In this document: positions 63,785-64,000 of the stretch, piece by piece
Layout: each line of letters starts with the position of its first letter
Numbering within the stretch: the first letter of the stretch is position 1
Source of the DNA: Macrotis lagotis
Lineage: Eukaryota; Chordata; Mammalia; Peramelemorphia; Peramelidae
Assembly: GCF_037893015.1 (NCBI RefSeq)
Contig: NC_133660.1
Span: forward strand, 286,165,078 to 286,229,077
Direction: 5' to 3'
Length of the DNA stretch: 64,000 nt
The notes under the pieces: generated by a model
The model's database searches: none
Told to the model about the DNA's origin: nothing
What the model saw: only the letters and a program-made list of their open reading frames with translations
Made by a program: the position numbers and the translations under genes

Positions 63785-64000
63785 TCAAGGTTGATAACTT
63801 GCATTTCTTATTTTGAAAACTTCCTGTTCATATCTTTTGATCATTTATCTTTCCAAGAAAGATTATCATGAGTTTCTTTTATGTCATTGTTACTCAACTT
63901 TGTGGTTCTGGAATAAGAGGAATTGGCAAGCCTTTCAAGAGACTCTTCCTTTTTATGTAGCCACTAGTTTCTGTGTTTTGACCAATGAAATTCCCTTTTT
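63785..64000 (-). mobile_element. L1 LINE 3' region, antisense, continuation
   Basis: CTTCCTGTTCATATCTTTTG and ATCATTTATCTTTCCAAG continue the element left at 63665. The window ends inside or just after it. Confidence 0.6.

Overview
The window is vertebrate nuclear DNA, almost certainly from a marsupial. The evidence is the very high density of tRNA-derived SINEs of the metatherian type (A box in the head, B box GGTTCAAATCC, then CTTGGGCAAGTCACTTAACCCC and a TTGCCTTGCAAAAA tail). Longer SINEs with an RTE-like tail, marsupial-type L1 3' ends, MIR/THER-type SINEs and L2 and CR1/L3-like LINE ends support this. Repeat family names come from memory of the consensus sequences; no masking or database search was run.

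Only one protein-coding gene is supported. It is a compact three-exon secretoglobin of the uteroglobin/club-cell-protein type (SCGB1A1-like) on the minus strand, about 37657 to 35560. Exon 1 encodes the signal peptide, exon 2 (188 bp) encodes nearly all of the mature four-helix fold including CPSF and FSPD.DMR, and exon 3 encodes a short tail and the 3' UTR with AATAAA. A TATA-like box and two forkhead-type sites lie just upstream. Two points are odd: exon 1 has only a weak phase-matched donor, and the predicted C-terminus lacks the usual second cysteine.

The rest is intergenic. 1-9 kb: SINEs, an RTE/BovB-like LINE end, an 87/97-bp direct repeat, L2 ends and CT/CA arrays. 9-24 kb: old SINEs, L1 and L2 ends, a CR1/L3-like fragment and a long L2. 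24-30 kb: a degenerate telomere-like (CCCTAA)n block, hAT-like elements, a nested SINE cluster and a SINE-L1 tail-SINE block with matching flanks. 30-35 kb: a 32-35 bp degenerate tandem array, a sense L1 3' end and purine tracts. 38-40 kb: tandem antisense L1 ends with a CTTC/CTTT array. 40-64 kb: SINEs, several with clear target-site duplications, an inverted repeat near 51.7 kb, a GC-rich non-repeat segment near 57 kb, microsatellites and an interrupted antisense L1.

Most other open reading frames fall inside these repeats or simple-sequence tracts and are not genes. No RNA gene, CRISPR array, operon or complete mobile element was found. No previously undescribed molecular system is evident; the best leads are the marsupial secretoglobin and the structural oddities listed in the findings.
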